Of a stretch of DNA of 37,759 bases, positions 8,839 through 17,128 are shown in pieces. The stretch spans positions 1 through 37,759 of IMG/VR virus record IMGVR_UViG_3300047379_000509; one strand, given 5' to 3'. The notes beneath the pieces are model-generated. The model was not told the DNA's origin and did no database searches. It saw only the letters and a program-made list of their open reading frames with translations. Source of the stretch: a virus. The translations under genes and the position numbers were made by a program. Each line of letters begins with the position of its first letter. Position 1 is the stretch's first letter.

Positions 8839-9206
8839 TGGCTGATTTTCCTTCACTGTCACCGCAAAGCAGAAGCTACACACCTGGCTCATTTGCGGTG
8901 CGTCGTTCAAAGACCCTCTCAGGCAAAGAGGTAACTGTTCGCCGGACTAATGCTGCTGTTGACTACAAACTAAGATTTACATTTACAAGTGGATCAACAA
9001 TTCAGCAAAATCAAATTTTTTCGCATTATGCGGTTCAGAATCGCTTCCAGCCATTTGATTTACCTAGCTCGGTTTTGCAAGATTCTGGATTAACTTTCCC
9101 AGCAGGGTATCAGTGGATTTATGCAAAAACTCCTACGGTTGCTTACGATCCAGGTGTGGTCAGGGTATCAGTAGAGTTACTCCTCGTGGCTCCATACGAT
9201 ATTTGA
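8838..9206 (+). CDS. Minor tail protein, paralogue A
   Basis: A 122-residue protein. I chose ATG 8838, which overlaps the preceding stop as TAATG, rather than the in-frame ATG 30 bases upstream inside the hub gene. It starts MADFPSLSPQSRSYTPG and contains RRSKTLSGKEVTVRRTN and a hydrophobic C-terminal strand (VRVSVELLLVAPYDI). The layout (N-terminal FPSL-P motif, 'YKLRF' strand, a helix of the 'QNQIFSHYAVQNRF' type, C-terminal strand) is repeated in the next gene, so the two look like paralogous tip or fibre-anchoring proteins. No function can be read directly. Confidence 0.62.
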   Translation: MADFPSLSPQSRSYTPGSFAVRRSKTLSGKEVTVRRTNAAVDYKLRFTFTSGSTIQQNQIFSHYAVQNRFQPFDLPSSVLQDSGLTFPAGYQWIYAKTPTVAYDPGVVRVSVELLLVAPYDI

Positions 9207-9207
9207 C

Positions 9208-9735
9208 ATGAGCACCTTTCCAAGCCTAATCCCAAACTCAATTAACTTTGATTTTGGCGCACCACAAATCAGTGAATACTCTGCTTTTGGGGTAGGCCCG
9301 ATTCGATTTAGGCATACAGATTACATAAATGGTCAAACTTTTAGTCTTAAGTATCAAGCTCTTGACCAAGCTTCAATTGAACTACTGCGTACTCATTATG
9401 TAGCCAATAGTGGGACGGCAGGAGAATTTTCCGTACCAACTGCGGTAGTTGATGGCGTTAATGCAGTCAATTCTACAAGTGTTTATCGATATACAACAAC
9501 TCCAACTGAAGAGCATATTGGCTTTCAGCGATATAACGTCACCATTTCTATACGTGCAATCGAAGGAATCCTGATTCAGTTCATCCTGGTTGGTGAACCT
9601 GCTGCGCTGGGCAGTTTGGCTGCTTTCGATAGTTATGTTTTTTCAGGTACGGCGCCGTTTATCTTGGATGCCGACGATGCTAATCCTGCTGTTGCTGCCA
9701 GCCTTATACTGAACTCTGGGGGCGCTGACTCATGA
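9208..9735 (+). CDS. Minor tail protein, paralogue B
   Basis: A 175-residue protein one base after the previous stop. It shares with its neighbour the N-terminal FPSL-P pattern, a strand-helix unit (FSLKYQALDQASIELLRTHYV) and a strand describing a 'sum' residue series (RYNVTISIRAIEG). It then adds a C-terminal extension (ILIQFILVGEPAALGS onward, about 55 residues) that is Ala/Asp-rich. The extension suggests a point of attachment for the tail fibre encoded next; the gene overlaps that fibre by ATGA. Structural role inferred from context and paralogy. Confidence 0.6.
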   Translation: MSTFPSLIPNSINFDFGAPQISEYSAFGVGPIRFRHTDYINGQTFSLKYQALDQASIELLRTHYVANSGTAGEFSVPTAVVDGVNAVNSTSVYRYTTTPTEEHIGFQRYNVTISIRAIEGILIQFILVGEPAALGSLAAFDSYVFSGTAPFILDADDANPAVAASLILNSGGADS

Positions 9736-11006
9736 CGGCAACAAACGTTCGAGTTCAAATGCAGCAGCGGCGGGACACTGCCGCGAACTGGACAAGCGCA
9801 AACCCAACGCTTTTGAGTGGTGAGTTGGGATATGAGACAGATACCAAGAAATTCAAAGTTGGAGATGGCACTTCAGCTTGGAGTGCTATTGCGTATGTCC
9901 CTGGGTTTGCAATTAGTGCATATCCGCTAGCTGCTGCGGACATTGCAAATGGAGTGATTGCAGACGCTCAAATTTCCTCAACTGCTGAAATTGCTGTTAG
10001 CAAGCTTGCAAATGGAACTGCTAATCAGGTTCTTGTCACAAATTCTGACGGGGCCACGGTGTCGTTTAGTGACAACCTTAGCCTTGACGGCCTCTTGGGA
10101 GTCGTCGGGGAGGCGGTTTTTCTTTCACAGGTCAGAATTGAGGGCAACTTAACTGTTAACGGCACAACAACAACAATCGATTCGACCACGCTTGTAGTTG
10201 AAGACAAGAATATCGAGATTGGAAAGGTTTCGACCCCTACAGATACGACGGCTGATGGTGGCGGCATAACCCTGAAAGGTGCCACAGACAAAACTATTAA
10301 TTGGGTTGACGCGACTGATGCGTGGACATTTAGCGAACATCTGAACATCGCAAGCGCAAAAGAATTTCGCATTGCTGGGACGAAAGTTCTTGATGCGACA
10401 AGTTTGGGTTCTGCTGTTGTCGGTTCCAGCCTGACCAGTGTTGGGACGATTGCGACTGGTGTTTGGAACGGTACGCCAATTGCGACGGCTTACATCGCTG
10501 ATGACGCGGTTACGGCTGACAAGCTTGCCAATACGGCTGTGACGGCTGGCAGCTACACATTGAGCAGTATTACTGTTGATGCTCAGGGCCGGGTTACAGC
10601 AGCATCAAACGGAACCGCTGCAGACACCGACAAGATTGTTGAAGGAGATACCGAGGCTGAGGTTGTTGACACAGGCTCTGATGGCCATTTTAAAGTTACG
10701 ACCGAAAACGCTGAAAGGTTCCGTGTTGGTCCTGCTGGCCAAATTGGTGTTGGTGGAGCGAATTACGGCACAAGTGGCCAGGTCTTAACCAGTGGTGGAG
10801 CGTCAGGCGCGATCACTTGGGCGACGCCTGCTGGCGGTGGAGCGACTGGCGGTGGATCAGATGAATGGGCTTTAGAGCATGACAACACGATCACGACGAC
10901 TTATACGATTGGCACTGGCAAGAATGTAATTTCTGCTGGTCCGCTTAGTATTAATCCAGCGGCAACCATTACAGTGCCTGCAACGTCTAACTGGGTAATT
11001 GTCTGA
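9732..11006 (+). CDS. Tail fibre with tropism-determinant-like N-terminus
   Basis: A 424-residue fibre. Residues about 5-55 carry the classic virion-anchoring motif of Mtd_N-like proteins: MQQRRDTAANWTSANP, then LLSGELGYETDTKKFKVGDG and TSAWSAIAY. The shaft is made of repeated short beta segments with DAQISSTAEIAVSKLANGT, later DDAVTADKLANTAVTAGSY, and GQVLTSGGASGAITW near the C-terminus. Such proteins bind the virion at the N-terminus and host or other fibre parts at the C-terminus. The GQVLT module recurs in the next small gene, indicating duplication of fibre segments. Confidence 0.78.
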   Translation: MTATNVRVQMQQRRDTAANWTSANPTLLSGELGYETDTKKFKVGDGTSAWSAIAYVPGFAISAYPLAAADIANGVIADAQISSTAEIAVSKLANGTANQVLVTNSDGATVSFSDNLSLDGLLGVVGEAVFLSQVRIEGNLTVNGTTTTIDSTTLVVEDKNIEIGKVSTPTDTTADGGGITLKGATDKTINWVDATDAWTFSEHLNIASAKEFRIAGTKVLDATSLGSAVVGSSLTSVGTIATGVWNGTPIATAYIADDAVTADKLANTAVTAGSYTLSSITVDAQGRVTAASNGTAADTDKIVEGDTEAEVVDTGSDGHFKVTTENAERFRVGPAGQIGVGGANYGTSGQVLTSGGASGAITWATPAGGGATGGGSDEWALEHDNTITTTYTIGTGKNVISAGPLSINPAATITVPATSNWVIV

Positions 11007-11203
11007 TGGCACTACGACTTGTTGGCCAGACTTCTGGCTATGTAGAGATCCACGCTCATAGCACTGCATCAGACAATGCTTTGACTCTGCCTGTTGATAA
11101 TGGGACTAATGGCCAAGTCTTGACAACTGACGGGTCAGGCGGTTTATCGTTTACAACTCCATCTGCTGGGGTGAGCCTTGGACTTGCTATTGCGTTAGGT
11201 TGA
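11006..11203 (+). CDS. Small fibre-like protein with GQVLT module
   Basis: A 65-residue protein in a TGATG overlap with the fibre gene. Its core, GTNGQVLTTDGSGGLSFTTP, copies the C-terminal module of the larger upstream fibre (GQVLTSGGASGAITWATP), and it starts with MALRLVGQTSGYVEI. It may be a detached C-terminal fibre tip or a small cap. It has no signal peptide or membrane helix. Position inside the fibre operon supports a virion role. Confidence 0.55.
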   Translation: MALRLVGQTSGYVEIHAHSTASDNALTLPVDNGTNGQVLTTDGSGGLSFTTPSAGVSLGLAIALG

Positions 11204-11207
11204 TCCC

Positions 11208-11546
11208 ATGGCTGAAACTTTTAACAACGCATCCGTCAAGCTAACGACGACAAATGCGACAGATTTATATCAAGCGCCTACTAGCGCGGCAACAGATCGA
11301 GCGATTGTGCTGAGTTGCGTGGTTGCCAATGTTGATGGCAGCAATGCCGCAGGAATTACAATCACCCTGACGGACGGTAGTGATGCTGTTCTAAGCACTT
11401 TGGCTAGCACAGTTTCTGTACCAGCCGATGCGTCTCTGGAAGTGGTTGCAAATAAAGTTGTCATGAAGCAGTCGCAAAAGTTGCGTGCAACTGCTACTGC
11501 CGCAGATGATTTAGAGATAACAGTTAGTACATTGGAGATTACATAA
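11208..11546 (+). CDS. Small beta-sandwich-like virion protein
   Basis: A 112-residue Thr/Ala/Val-rich protein with regular strand alternation (RAIVLSCVVANVDGS, GITITLTDGSDAVLS, ASLEVVANKVVM, LEITVSTLEIT) that suggests an Ig-like or jelly-roll fold, as seen in small capsid- or tail-decorating proteins. It lies between fibre genes and ends in a TAATG overlap with the glycine-rich adhesin. It is a plausible fibre or tip decoration protein; no sequence motif proves this. Confidence 0.55.
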   Translation: MAETFNNASVKLTTTNATDLYQAPTSAATDRAIVLSCVVANVDGSNAAGITITLTDGSDAVLSTLASTVSVPADASLEVVANKVVMKQSQKLRATATAADDLEITVSTLEIT

Positions 11547-12589
11547 TGTCGAACGGTGGTTTTATTGGCAAAAGAATTGTTCCTTCTACGTTAAATGCTA
11601 GCGGTGTTTGGAACATCAACGAAGCAAGTTTAGTCCATGGCGATGGTATTTGGCCCTTATTGATTGCGACGGTTGTCGTAGATTATTTGATGATTGGTGG
11701 AGGTGGCGGTGGAGGATTCGGCACTTCTAGTCCTTCTGGCTATGCTGGATCACCCGGAGGAGGCGCAGGAGGGTATTTGAACTCTTATGGGTCAGAAGCC
11801 AGTGGTGGCAATTCAGCGTCTGCTAGCGCACTGCAATTGCTATCACAAACAAATTATTCGATAGCAATTGGAGCGGGTGGGGCTGCTAACACAAATGGCA
11901 GTGATACAACTTTATCGGGGATAAACCCTGCACAGCAATCTTTTACCGTCACTGCAGACGGCGGTGGGGCAGGGGCTGCGCCTTACGAAGCTGGGCACGA
12001 TGGTGGTTCAGGCGGTGGTGGCGAGATGGACACTTATTCTGGTCAGCCGACAAATTTTGACGCGAATGATAGTGCTGCTAACAACGGTTACTTAGGCGGA
12101 TCTGCAACAACTAATCAAGGCCACAATGGAGGCCAATCTAAATCTTCTTGGGGGACAAGCCAAACATACTATTGTGGGCGATTCGGCGGAGGCTGGTGTA
12201 CTATTAGTGGGGTAAAAGGTGCAGGCGGCGGTGGTGCTGGCGGTGTTGGAGATGGCGGAAATGAAGGCGGAACTGGTGGTGCAGGATTAGCATCATCTAT
12301 TACTGGCTCAAGTGTTACAAGAGCTGCTGGTGGATCAGGTCGCGGTCAGAGTAATGCTTATTGGAACGTCGAAGCCATGCCTACAGGGTCAGGATCTTCT
12401 TCTCCTGGCGGCGGCGGTGAAGGTGGTAATAACTCAGGGGGTGATGGCATTTTAGTTTTGCGTTATCCAAACACCTATACTGTGTCAAACCCTGGCGGAG
12501 GGCTTACTTTATCTTCTGCAACAGATGGCAATGATAAAGTAACAATAATTACTGCTGGAACTGGAAACATTCGTCTCGTAGCATCATGA
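11546..12589 (+). CDS. Glycine-rich tail adhesin
   Basis: A 347-residue protein with a short non-glycine N-terminus (GGFIGKRIVPSTLNAS, then GVWNINEASLVHGDG), a hydrophobic strand VDYLMIGGG, and many poly-glycine segments (for example GSPGGGAGGYL, GAGGGGAGGVGDGG). Such proteins form polyglycine type II helix sheets, as in T4-like gp38 adhesins, with variable loops between glycine runs contacting the receptor. The C-terminus returns to a beta fold (GILVLRYPNTYTVSNPGGG). It is the best receptor-binding candidate in the window and overlaps its putative partner gene by ATGA. Confidence 0.72.
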   Translation: MSNGGFIGKRIVPSTLNASGVWNINEASLVHGDGIWPLLIATVVVDYLMIGGGGGGGFGTSSPSGYAGSPGGGAGGYLNSYGSEASGGNSASASALQLLSQTNYSIAIGAGGAANTNGSDTTLSGINPAQQSFTVTADGGGAGAAPYEAGHDGGSGGGGEMDTYSGQPTNFDANDSAANNGYLGGSATTNQGHNGGQSKSSWGTSQTYYCGRFGGGWCTISGVKGAGGGGAGGVGDGGNEGGTGGAGLASSITGSSVTRAAGGSGRGQSNAYWNVEAMPTGSGSSSPGGGGEGGNNSGGDGILVLRYPNTYTVSNPGGGLTLSSATDGNDKVTIITAGTGNIRLVAS

Positions 12590-13041
12590 AGTATTTTGCA
12601 ATTCTTTCAACAGAAAACTTAGTGGAGCGAGTAATTACTGCTCCTGATAGCTCTGAAGAGCTCAAAACGCATTATGAGTCAGTATTTGGCAAACGATGTG
12701 TTGAAACATTCCGAGACGGGTCGCAACGTAAAAGATTTGCGGGCGTCGGAATGACATATTCAGAGGCCTTAGACGCATTCATTTATGCCAAACCGTTTAG
12801 CAGTTGGATTTTAAATAACGAAACTGCAGCATGGGAAGCTCCGATAGCTAAGCCTGCTGACACAGCTACTCAAGGTTATGGTTGGGACGAAAGCAGCACG
12901 TCTTGGCAGGCGTTCACACGATTCGATTTGTCACAAGCTGATGCTGATCTTTTAGCAACTGTTTCGACAGTAGAAGAGCTTGAAGCCATCAAGGATCAAT
13001 TTTCTGAGGATGGGCGTGCTCAGATGGGGCTGGTCAGTTAA
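12586..13041 (+). CDS. Fibre-associated protein, possible adhesin partner or chaperone
   Basis: A 151-residue protein translationally coupled (ATGA) to the glycine-rich adhesin. It starts with MKYFAILSTENLVERVITAP, contains a repeated Trp-centred motif (SSWILNNETAAWEAP, then GYGWDESSTSWQAF) typical of small virion proteins that accompany cyanophage fibres, and ends in an acidic helical segment. A role in adhesin folding or attachment is inferred from coupling only. Confidence 0.5.
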   Translation: MKYFAILSTENLVERVITAPDSSEELKTHYESVFGKRCVETFRDGSQRKRFAGVGMTYSEALDAFIYAKPFSSWILNNETAAWEAPIAKPADTATQGYGWDESSTSWQAFTRFDLSQADADLLATVSTVEELEAIKDQFSEDGRAQMGLVS

Positions 13042-13074
13042 AGTTGGCGTTATTGCCCTACGGCTGGCCTAGCG

Positions 13075-13548
13075 ATGGCGTTTGGAACGGTAAAGGTCGA
13101 TTCAATAACGACCAGCACTAAGACGGTCACAGTTGACAACGTCTTGGATTCAACTGCTATCGGCAACACTGTTCAGGGGTACGATGCAGACACTGCAAAG
13201 ACTGATGTAGCGCAAACGTTTACTGCTAGCCAGCGCGGTGAAATTACAACGCTGACAAGTGGTTCGACGGTAACGCCCGATTTTGCAGCAAGCAATAACT
13301 TCACTTTGACGTTGGGCGAGACCTTGACGTTTGCTAATCCAACAAATTGCACGGCTGGCCAATCTGGATCAATCTTTTTGGTACAGGACGGTACTGGATC
13401 ACGCGCCATTACATGGGGAAGTTATTTTGACTGGGCTGGGGGCACTCCGCCAACGTTAAGCACTGCTGCTGGGTCGGTGGATCGTTTGGATTACATTGTT
13501 CGATCTGCTAGTTCAATTCATTCTGTTGTTACTTTGGCTTACTCATGA
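13075..13548 (+). CDS. Tail fibre protein, short beta-rich
   Basis: A 157-residue protein with Mtd/fibre-like composition. It contains DSITTSTKTVTVDNVLDSTAIG, then TLTSGSTVTPDFAAS and NFTLTLGETLTFANP followed by GQSGSIFLVQDGTGSRAITW. This is a well-known beta-prism style segment found at the ends of phage fibres. It follows a 33-bp gap and overlaps the next gene by ATGA. Probable virion fibre or fibre cap. Confidence 0.6.
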   Translation: MAFGTVKVDSITTSTKTVTVDNVLDSTAIGNTVQGYDADTAKTDVAQTFTASQRGEITTLTSGSTVTPDFAASNNFTLTLGETLTFANPTNCTAGQSGSIFLVQDGTGSRAITWGSYFDWAGGTPPTLSTAAGSVDRLDYIVRSASSIHSVVTLAYS

Positions 13549-15482
13549 GCGTTATTGGCAACAACATTCTTGCTGGAGCGTCTGGCGCAGCAGGTGGCGG
13601 AAGCAAGGTTTACGTTGATGATGTTTTTAGCACGTATTTGTATACTGGTACAGGCAGCGCACAGACAATTACGAATGGGATTGATATAAGTAGTGAAGGT
13701 GGATTGGTTTGGATTAAGCGACGATCAGGGATTGACCCCCATAATTTGTACGACACTGAACGTGGAGTTGGTAAGATACTGAAATGCGACAGAACTAATG
13801 CTCAAACAACTTCCAGTAATGGTCTTACATCTTTTAACTCAAACGGATTCACTCTAGGCACAGATGTTGACGGGCATGGTTCCAACCCAAGTGGTGAAGA
13901 CTTGGTCTCCTGGACATTCCGCAAAGCGCCTGGTTTCTTTGATGTAGTTACTTATACGGGAACAGGTTCAGCAAGAACGATTGCCCACAGTCTTGGCAGC
14001 GTTCCTGGAATGATAATTATCAAATCAACATCATCAGGATATGATTGGAGAGTTTATCATAGGTTTCTTGGTAAAGACTACTACGGTGGTCTTGATAGTA
14101 CCGCTGCTTTTCAGCCTGAATCGGGCACTGGTTATGTAATTTGGAATAATACTGAGCCAACTTCATCGGTATTTTCAGTTGGTACTGCAGCCACTGTCAA
14201 CGCCAATGGCGTAAACTACGTCGCTTACATCTTTGCTCATGACGACGCACAGTACGGCACTGGTGGTGATGAAAGCATTATTAAATGTGGGGGTTATGCG
14301 GGTAGTTCATCAGAATTAGATGTAAATGTAGGTTTTGAACCTCAATGGGTGTTAATAAAAAAAGCGACTGGAAATCTTGGTTGGCGTCTGTTAGATAACA
14401 TGCGTGGCATCAATACTGGAGCTACCGATGACTATTTCCTTTCTGCCGACAGTTCTGATGAAGAGCAAGGGCAGGACATGGTGGACCTGACTGCTACTGG
14501 TTTCAGAGTAAAGAACAATAATAGTGTTAATGGGAGTGGTCATAACTTCATCTACATGGCAATCCGCCGTCCGAATAAGCCGCCCGAGGCTGCAACGGAA
14601 GTGTTTGCTATTGATACAGGTAATAGTTCTTCTACCATTCCATGTTGGGACAGCGGATTCCCTGTTGATTTTGCAATATGGGCTAAGCCTGACTACACTT
14701 ATCACAGAGGTGTGGGGGCAAGATTATCGGGCACTAAGTATTTAAAGTCTAATGAAAATCTTGTTGAAGCTAATGATCCAGATTTGACTTGGGATTCTAA
14801 TGTAGGTTGGGGAAAAGCATATGCCTCTACTTTTTATTCTTACATGTTTAAACGTGCTCCAGGCTTCTCTGATGTAGTTGCTTATAGCGGGAATGCAACC
14901 AGTAACCGTGCTGTACCGCATAATTTAGAAGTTACACCAGAGCTTTTAATACTAAAAAAGAGGCAGCCAGGTAATGAGCATTGGATGGTTCAATACACTG
15001 GTGTCTTTGGTTCTAATACAGCACTGCAATTAAGCACCGCGAGTCAAGCTTCAGCGCAGGCTGCATTTAATAGCACTTCAGCAGCCACTGCTTCTAATTT
15101 TTATCTTGGATCAGACAGCTCTTCTAATGGCACTGGCAAAACTTACATCGCCTACCTGTTCGCAACCCTACCCGGCATCAGCAAAGTAGGTAGTTATTCT
15201 GGCAACACTGGATATGCAGTTAACGTTAATTGTGGATTTACAAGTGGTGCAAGATTTATCTTAATTAAACGCACAAACAGCACTGGTGATTGGTACGTTT
15301 GGGACACAACTCGCGGCATCGTAAGTGGCAATGACCCTTATTTTTTGTTAAATGACGATGTAGCCCAAGTAACAAACACTGATTACATTGACCCAAATAT
15401 CTATGGGTTTACAGTTACTGCATCAGCCCCTGCTGCTCTTAATGCAACTGGCGGCACCTACTTATTCCTTGCAATCGCCTAA
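13545..15482 (+). CDS. Large repeat-containing tail protein
   Basis: A 645-residue protein built from about four diverged repeats. Each repeat contains a hydrophobic strand followed by polar residues and an aromatic W-x-V/L/Y turn: GMIIIKSTSSGYDWRVY, WVLIKKATGNLGWRLL, LLILKKRQPGNEHWMV and FILIKRTNSTGDWYVW. Repeats are separated by YTGTGSARTIAHSLG-type loops and end with 'YIAYIF/YLF' strands. From memory such repeats occur in marine cyanophage tail proteins. Together with the adhesin it probably forms the receptor-facing part of the tail. It has no signal peptide and sits in the fibre operon. Confidence 0.66.
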   Translation: MSVIGNNILAGASGAAGGGSKVYVDDVFSTYLYTGTGSAQTITNGIDISSEGGLVWIKRRSGIDPHNLYDTERGVGKILKCDRTNAQTTSSNGLTSFNSNGFTLGTDVDGHGSNPSGEDLVSWTFRKAPGFFDVVTYTGTGSARTIAHSLGSVPGMIIIKSTSSGYDWRVYHRFLGKDYYGGLDSTAAFQPESGTGYVIWNNTEPTSSVFSVGTAATVNANGVNYVAYIFAHDDAQYGTGGDESIIKCGGYAGSSSELDVNVGFEPQWVLIKKATGNLGWRLLDNMRGINTGATDDYFLSADSSDEEQGQDMVDLTATGFRVKNNNSVNGSGHNFIYMAIRRPNKPPEAATEVFAIDTGNSSSTIPCWDSGFPVDFAIWAKPDYTYHRGVGARLSGTKYLKSNENLVEANDPDLTWDSNVGWGKAYASTFYSYMFKRAPGFSDVVAYSGNATSNRAVPHNLEVTPELLILKKRQPGNEHWMVQYTGVFGSNTALQLSTASQASAQAAFNSTSAATASNFYLGSDSSSNGTGKTYIAYLFATLPGISKVGSYSGNTGYAVNVNCGFTSGARFILIKRTNSTGDWYVWDTTRGIVSGNDPYFLLNDDVAQVTNTDYIDPNIYGFTVTASAPAALNATGGTYLFLAIA

Positions 15483-15484
15483 TT

Positions 15485-15991
15485 ATGGAAATCCGCAACC
15501 GCTCCACAGGCACTGTCACTACTGTCAGCCAGTTCAAGTCTGAACACCCCAACACCAGCTTCCCAAAACAGATCACGACAGAAGTCTTAAATAGCTTTGG
15601 CTATGACGCTGTTTTGAATGGAGCGGCGGCAACTGTTGCTGCTCCTTATGGCGTCAGCATCCGTGATGGGGTTGAAGAGATTGACGGCAAATGGTTCACC
15701 AAGTTCATTGCCGGTCCTGTTTTTGCTGACACAACTGATGATGACGGCAACGTAACGACAGCAGCTGACAACGAAGTTGCATACAAGGCACGTATCGACG
15801 CCGAAGCCGCTAAATCAGTTCGCACGCAGCGTGACAGGCTTATTGCTGAGACCGACTGGGTTGTTGTTATGGCAAAAGAGACTGGAACAAACATTCCAGC
15901 CGCGATGAAAACGTATAGGCAAGCGTTACGTGACTTGCCGTCAGCGGATGGATTCCCGCATACGATGACTTGGCCAACTAAGCCTTCATGA
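15485..15991 (+). CDS. Tail fibre assembly chaperone-like protein (Phage_tail_APC-like C-terminus)
   Basis: A 168-residue protein. The C-terminal 50 residues have the fibre assembly/APC pattern: RDRLIAETDWVVVMAKETG, AMKTYRQALRDLPS, then GFPHTMTWP. The N-terminal half starts MEIRNRSTGTVTTVSQFK and resembles small tail proteins. Such proteins help trimerise or mount fibres. The gene follows the large repeat protein after 2 bases and overlaps the next small membrane ORF by ATGA. Confidence 0.68.
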   Translation: MEIRNRSTGTVTTVSQFKSEHPNTSFPKQITTEVLNSFGYDAVLNGAAATVAAPYGVSIRDGVEEIDGKWFTKFIAGPVFADTTDDDGNVTTAADNEVAYKARIDAEAAKSVRTQRDRLIAETDWVVVMAKETGTNIPAAMKTYRQALRDLPSADGFPHTMTWPTKPS

Positions 15992-16092
15992 CTTTCACTT
16001 TTGGTGTGCTAGCTGGGGTAGTCCTAACTGCCCTTGTTTTAGCTTTCGGGCCAGATGAAGACCTTTACGAGGATGAGCGACATGACCACTAG
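15988..16092 (+). CDS. Tiny one-pass membrane protein
   Basis: A 34-residue ORF, overlapping the preceding gene by ATGA. It has one hydrophobic helix at residues 3-20 (FTFGVLAGVVLTALVLAF) and an acidic C-terminus (PDEDLYEDERHDH). It is well placed for translational coupling and lies at the border to the membrane/lysis module. Function unknown; a small holin-type or lysis-accessory role is possible but unproven. Confidence 0.5.
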   Translation: MTFTFGVLAGVVLTALVLAFGPDEDLYEDERHDH

Positions 16093-16279
16093 ACCCGATC
16101 CAATGATCCCCTGCAAACCAGGAGCAGAGGATTTGGAAGCAATGAATAATCGCGTTGTCTGGATGGACATGCTTTACAAGCTTGAAGGTCGCGACAAGCC
16201 AGACCATCCAAAGCGTGGTCTTTACACCGGACTGCATAAGCGTCATTTCTCAACGTTCCCTGGAACGGATGAGGACTGA
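16082..16279 (+). CDS. Small hypothetical protein
   Basis: A 65-residue protein. I chose ATG 16082 because GAGG at 16069-16072 is at a good distance; two in-frame ATGs further upstream lie within or before that site. The sequence is charged (MTTRPDPMIPCKPG, NNRVVWMDMLYKLEGRD), without membrane helix or motif. It overlaps the tiny membrane ORF by 11 bases. I do not recognise a function. Confidence 0.5.
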   Translation: MTTRPDPMIPCKPGAEDLEAMNNRVVWMDMLYKLEGRDKPDHPKRGLYTGLHKRHFSTFPGTDED

Positions 16280-16350
16280 TAAACACATTCAGAACCGTCC
16301 ATTGACTGGGCCAGCTAATCTGGCTCAAGAAAACTCAACCCTTTCTGATA

Positions 16351-16707
16351 ATGATCAAAGCATTCGCAGTAGCTGTTTCTGGTGTTCTCGCTGGTTCAGC
16401 TGCCTTGGCAGGCCCTTATGTCAACGTGGAGAATAACGGCGGTTATTCTGGCGGTGATTACGCCGGATCTGTCACAGATTTCCACGTTGGTTTTGAAGGT
16501 TCAGACGGCGCTTACGGTTACTACTTGCAGGGCGGCCCAGCCTTGGTTGCTCCTGATGGTGGCGATTCTGAGTTTGAACTGTCCGGCAAAGTTGGCGGAA
16601 ACGTTCAAGTAGCCGAAAGCGTTGGCATTTATGGCGAGCTGAGCTTCATCACTGCAGAAGAGGATCCTTCCATCGGAACCAAGCTTGGCGTGAAGTGGGC
16701 TTTTTGA
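16351..16707 (+). CDS. Secreted beta-barrel-like outer-membrane protein
   Basis: A 118-residue protein with a clear Sec signal peptide: a basic start (MIKA), hydrophobic core (FAVAVSGVLAGSAALA), cleavage expected near ALA-GP at residue 20-21. The mature part is Gly/Tyr/Val-rich with alternating strands (PYVNVENNGGYSGG, VTDFHVGFEGS, YGYYLQGGPALV, KVGGNVQVAESVGIYGELSF) and ends in Phe (GVKWAF), a typical outer-membrane barrel end. It is likely an envelope protein expressed during infection, perhaps modifying the cell surface or excluding other phages. A strong terminator follows. Known from memory as recurring in marine cyanophages. Confidence 0.62.
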   Translation: MIKAFAVAVSGVLAGSAALAGPYVNVENNGGYSGGDYAGSVTDFHVGFEGSDGAYGYYLQGGPALVAPDGGDSEFELSGKVGGNVQVAESVGIYGELSFITAEEDPSIGTKLGVKWAF

Positions 16708-16733
16708 GCTAGTCTTTAAAAGAACTGCCGCAA

Positions 16734-16769
16734 CCTCCCTTGGTGCTCACACAGCAAGGGGGGTTTTTT
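16734..16769 (+). terminator. Rho-independent terminator after the barrel-like gene
   Basis: Nine-base-pair stem CCTCCCTTG / CAAGGGGGG (one T-G wobble), 12-base loop, then six T residues. It lies 27 bases after the stop of the secreted barrel-like protein and ends just before the next ATG at 16774, so the following gene probably has its own weak promoter or depends on read-through. Confidence 0.92.
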
Positions 16770-16773
16770 CTTG

Positions 16774-17016
16774 ATGCAAAAAGTATTTAATTTGCTCGGG
16801 ACCACAGCCTTTGTTATGTCTGGAGCGATGGTTGTTGGGTCGTTGGTGCTTTACACCCGCATTCCATCGCTGACGAAGTATTACATGAGCGAGCTAAAGC
16901 TTGAGTTAACCAAGGTTGTGACTGACATGATCCCAGCCAAGATTGATGATGTGATGCCTGAATTGCCGTCAGCAACAGGCCCTGTAATCAAGAACGGTTT
17001 GACGGCACCTTTTTAG
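16774..17016 (+). CDS. Membrane-anchored small protein (cyanophage type)
   Basis: An 80-residue protein with one membrane helix at residues about 8-28 (LGTTAFVMSGAMVVGSLVLY) followed by a helical, mostly polar tail (YYMSELKLELTKVVTDMIP, KIDDVMPELPSATGP). ATG 16774 is preferred over TTG 16771. From memory, very similar small proteins occur in marine cyanophages. The tail-to-membrane layout suggests an inner-membrane protein facing the cytoplasm or periplasm. Function unknown; it lies in the lysis region. Confidence 0.6.
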   Translation: MQKVFNLLGTTAFVMSGAMVVGSLVLYTRIPSLTKYYMSELKLELTKVVTDMIPAKIDDVMPELPSATGPVIKNGLTAPF

Positions 17017-17128
17017 GGATATTTGGAACGGATGCCCCTTGGCCACTTGCGTGCAGTGCATCTAAAAGTTCTGCATCATGATGATCTTCGGGCTTAGGAC
17101 GTTGCTTGGCCTTTTGATTTGTGGTCAT
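16988..17128 (-). CDS. Possible small antisense-overlapping ORF
   Basis: A 46-codon ORF on the minus strand starting MTTNQKAKQRPKPEDHHDAE, with amino-acid composition plausible for a small protein (LLDALHASGQ). It starts back to back with the Pro-rich gene (the two ATGs overlap in CATG) and overlaps the 3' end of the preceding plus-strand gene. The 110 bases between those genes would otherwise be empty. Could also be chance. Confidence 0.3.
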   Translation of the reverse strand: MTTNQKAKQRPKPEDHHDAELLDALHASGQGASVPNIPKKVPSNRS

